Shown in pieces: positions 63,617-64,000 of a stretch of DNA of 64,000 bases (within the stretch, counting starts at the first letter, position 1; each line of letters begins with the position of its first letter). Where the stretch lies: positions 1 through 64,000 of the forward strand of contig JAFGDK010000047.1 in assembly GCA_016932165.1 (NCBI GenBank). The letters are read 5' to 3'. The DNA is from Anaerolineales bacterium. Its GTDB lineage: Bacteria; Chloroflexota; Anaerolineae; Anaerolineales; UBA11579. Position numbers and translations under genes: made by a program. The notes beneath the pieces were generated by a model. It saw nothing but the letters and a program-made list of their open reading frames with translations. It ran no database searches and was not told the origin of the DNA.

Positions 63617-64000
63617 TTGCCCAGGCGCATCGGCATCTTCGGTGGCACCTTCGACCCCCCGCATTTCGGGCACCTGATCCTGGCAGCGGAAGCCCAGTAC
63701 CAACTTAAGCTGGATATCCTACTGTTCGTCCTCACCCCAGATCCACCGCATAAACAAGGCCAGTCCCACACCAACCTGGATGACCGGATCGCCATGCTGG
63801 CTGCTGCCATCGAAGGTCACCCCGGATTTGTGCTTTCCCGCGTGGATATTGACCGCCCTGGGCCGCATTTCACTGTGGAGACCCTTCACCTGCTGCGGGA
63901 GGAGTTTCCGGAAGACACGCTGATCTACCTGATGGGTGGTGATTCGCTGGAAGGCCTGCTGGTGGACTGGCACCGCCCGGATGAATTCGTGGCTGCCTGC
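63617..64000 (+). CDS. nadD: Nicotinate mononucleotide adenylyltransferase, cut by the window end
   Basis: The frame opens at TTG 63617 (GGAGG about nine bases upstream) and runs open to base 64000: 128 residues seen. RRIGIFGGTFDPPHFGHLIL holds the GGTFDPxHxGH nucleotidyl-transfer motif, and LTPDPPHKQGQSHTNLDDRI and LIYLMGGDSLEGLLVDW follow. This matches NadD (NAD biosynthesis). The C-terminal SxTxxR region is beyond the window. obgE-nadD adjacency is common in several phyla. Confidence 0.93.
   Translation, partial: MPRRIGIFGGTFDPPHFGHLILAAEAQYQLKLDILLFVLTPDPPHKQGQSHTNLDDRIAMLAAAIEGHPGFVLSRVDIDRPGPHFTVETLHLLREEFPEDTLIYLMGGDSLEGLLVDWHRPDEFVAAC

Overview
The window looks like part of a chromosome from an environmental Chloroflexota bacterium, probably Anaerolineae. 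This is an inference from gene content (bactofilin, a Rex-Obg-NadD neighbourhood, tandem polytopic glycan proteins, an attC type I associate with that group). No rRNA or other phylogenetic marker is present. Most of the window is GC-rich and densely coding, but roughly the first 4.4 kb is visibly more AT-rich and has a different character.

Bases 1-4460 are accessory DNA. The window opens inside an integron attC site, followed by one gene cassette (a small HTH protein with a Gly/Ala-rich hydrophobic tail) and a complete attC at 762-891. No integrase is in view. At 1011-1062 there is a degenerate copy of the 3' end and terminator of the tRNA-Leu(CAA) gene that lies intact at 4462-4545. Between the two copies lies a three-gene minus-strand operon (membrane-anchored DJ-1/PfpI protein, Tat-exported metallo-beta-lactamase-fold protein, small membrane protein). 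A TetR-type regulator is divergent from it, and a palindrome covers the overlapping promoters.

Bases 4.7-12.7 kb hold unlinked functions on both strands: a GT39-like membrane protein, 3-methyladenine DNA glycosylase, bactofilin, a GH25 lysozyme-like protein, a sugar-nucleotide epimerase, a hotdog thioesterase, a glycosyltransferase, an MscS channel and a phosphoribosyltransferase.

Bases 12.9-59.4 kb form a very large, almost entirely plus-strand surface-glycan locus. It makes GDP-mannose-derived sugars (Gmd, GDP-fucose synthase) and exports by a Wzm/Wzt-type ABC transporter with a cargo-binding extension. It holds two nonulosonic acid synthases and three cytidylyltransferase-type proteins, one of them fused to a phosphatase domain. 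It also has a fused ATP sulfurylase/APS kinase with four sulfotransferase domains, one of them fused to a glycosyltransferase. Embedded at 44.46-48.48 kb is a tightly coupled set of five genes: a carrier protein, a SerRS-like amino acid:[carrier protein] ligase, a GNAT, an AAC(3)-family N-acyltransferase and a zinc aminopeptidase-like protein. I read these as a carrier-protein route for putting an amino acid onto a sugar. The locus ends with Wzz-like and Wzy/O-antigen-ligase-like membrane proteins. Two near-identical promoters (12892 and 21773) and a MarR/EPS-type winged-helix protein suggest co-regulation. The overall prediction is a sulfated, nonulosonic-acid-containing, possibly aminoacylated exopolysaccharide or glycoprotein glycan.

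Bases 59.4-64.0 kb hold a secreted or membrane-anchored metalloprotease, rex on the minus strand with a Rex box over its own -35, then obgE and the start of nadD, which runs off the window.
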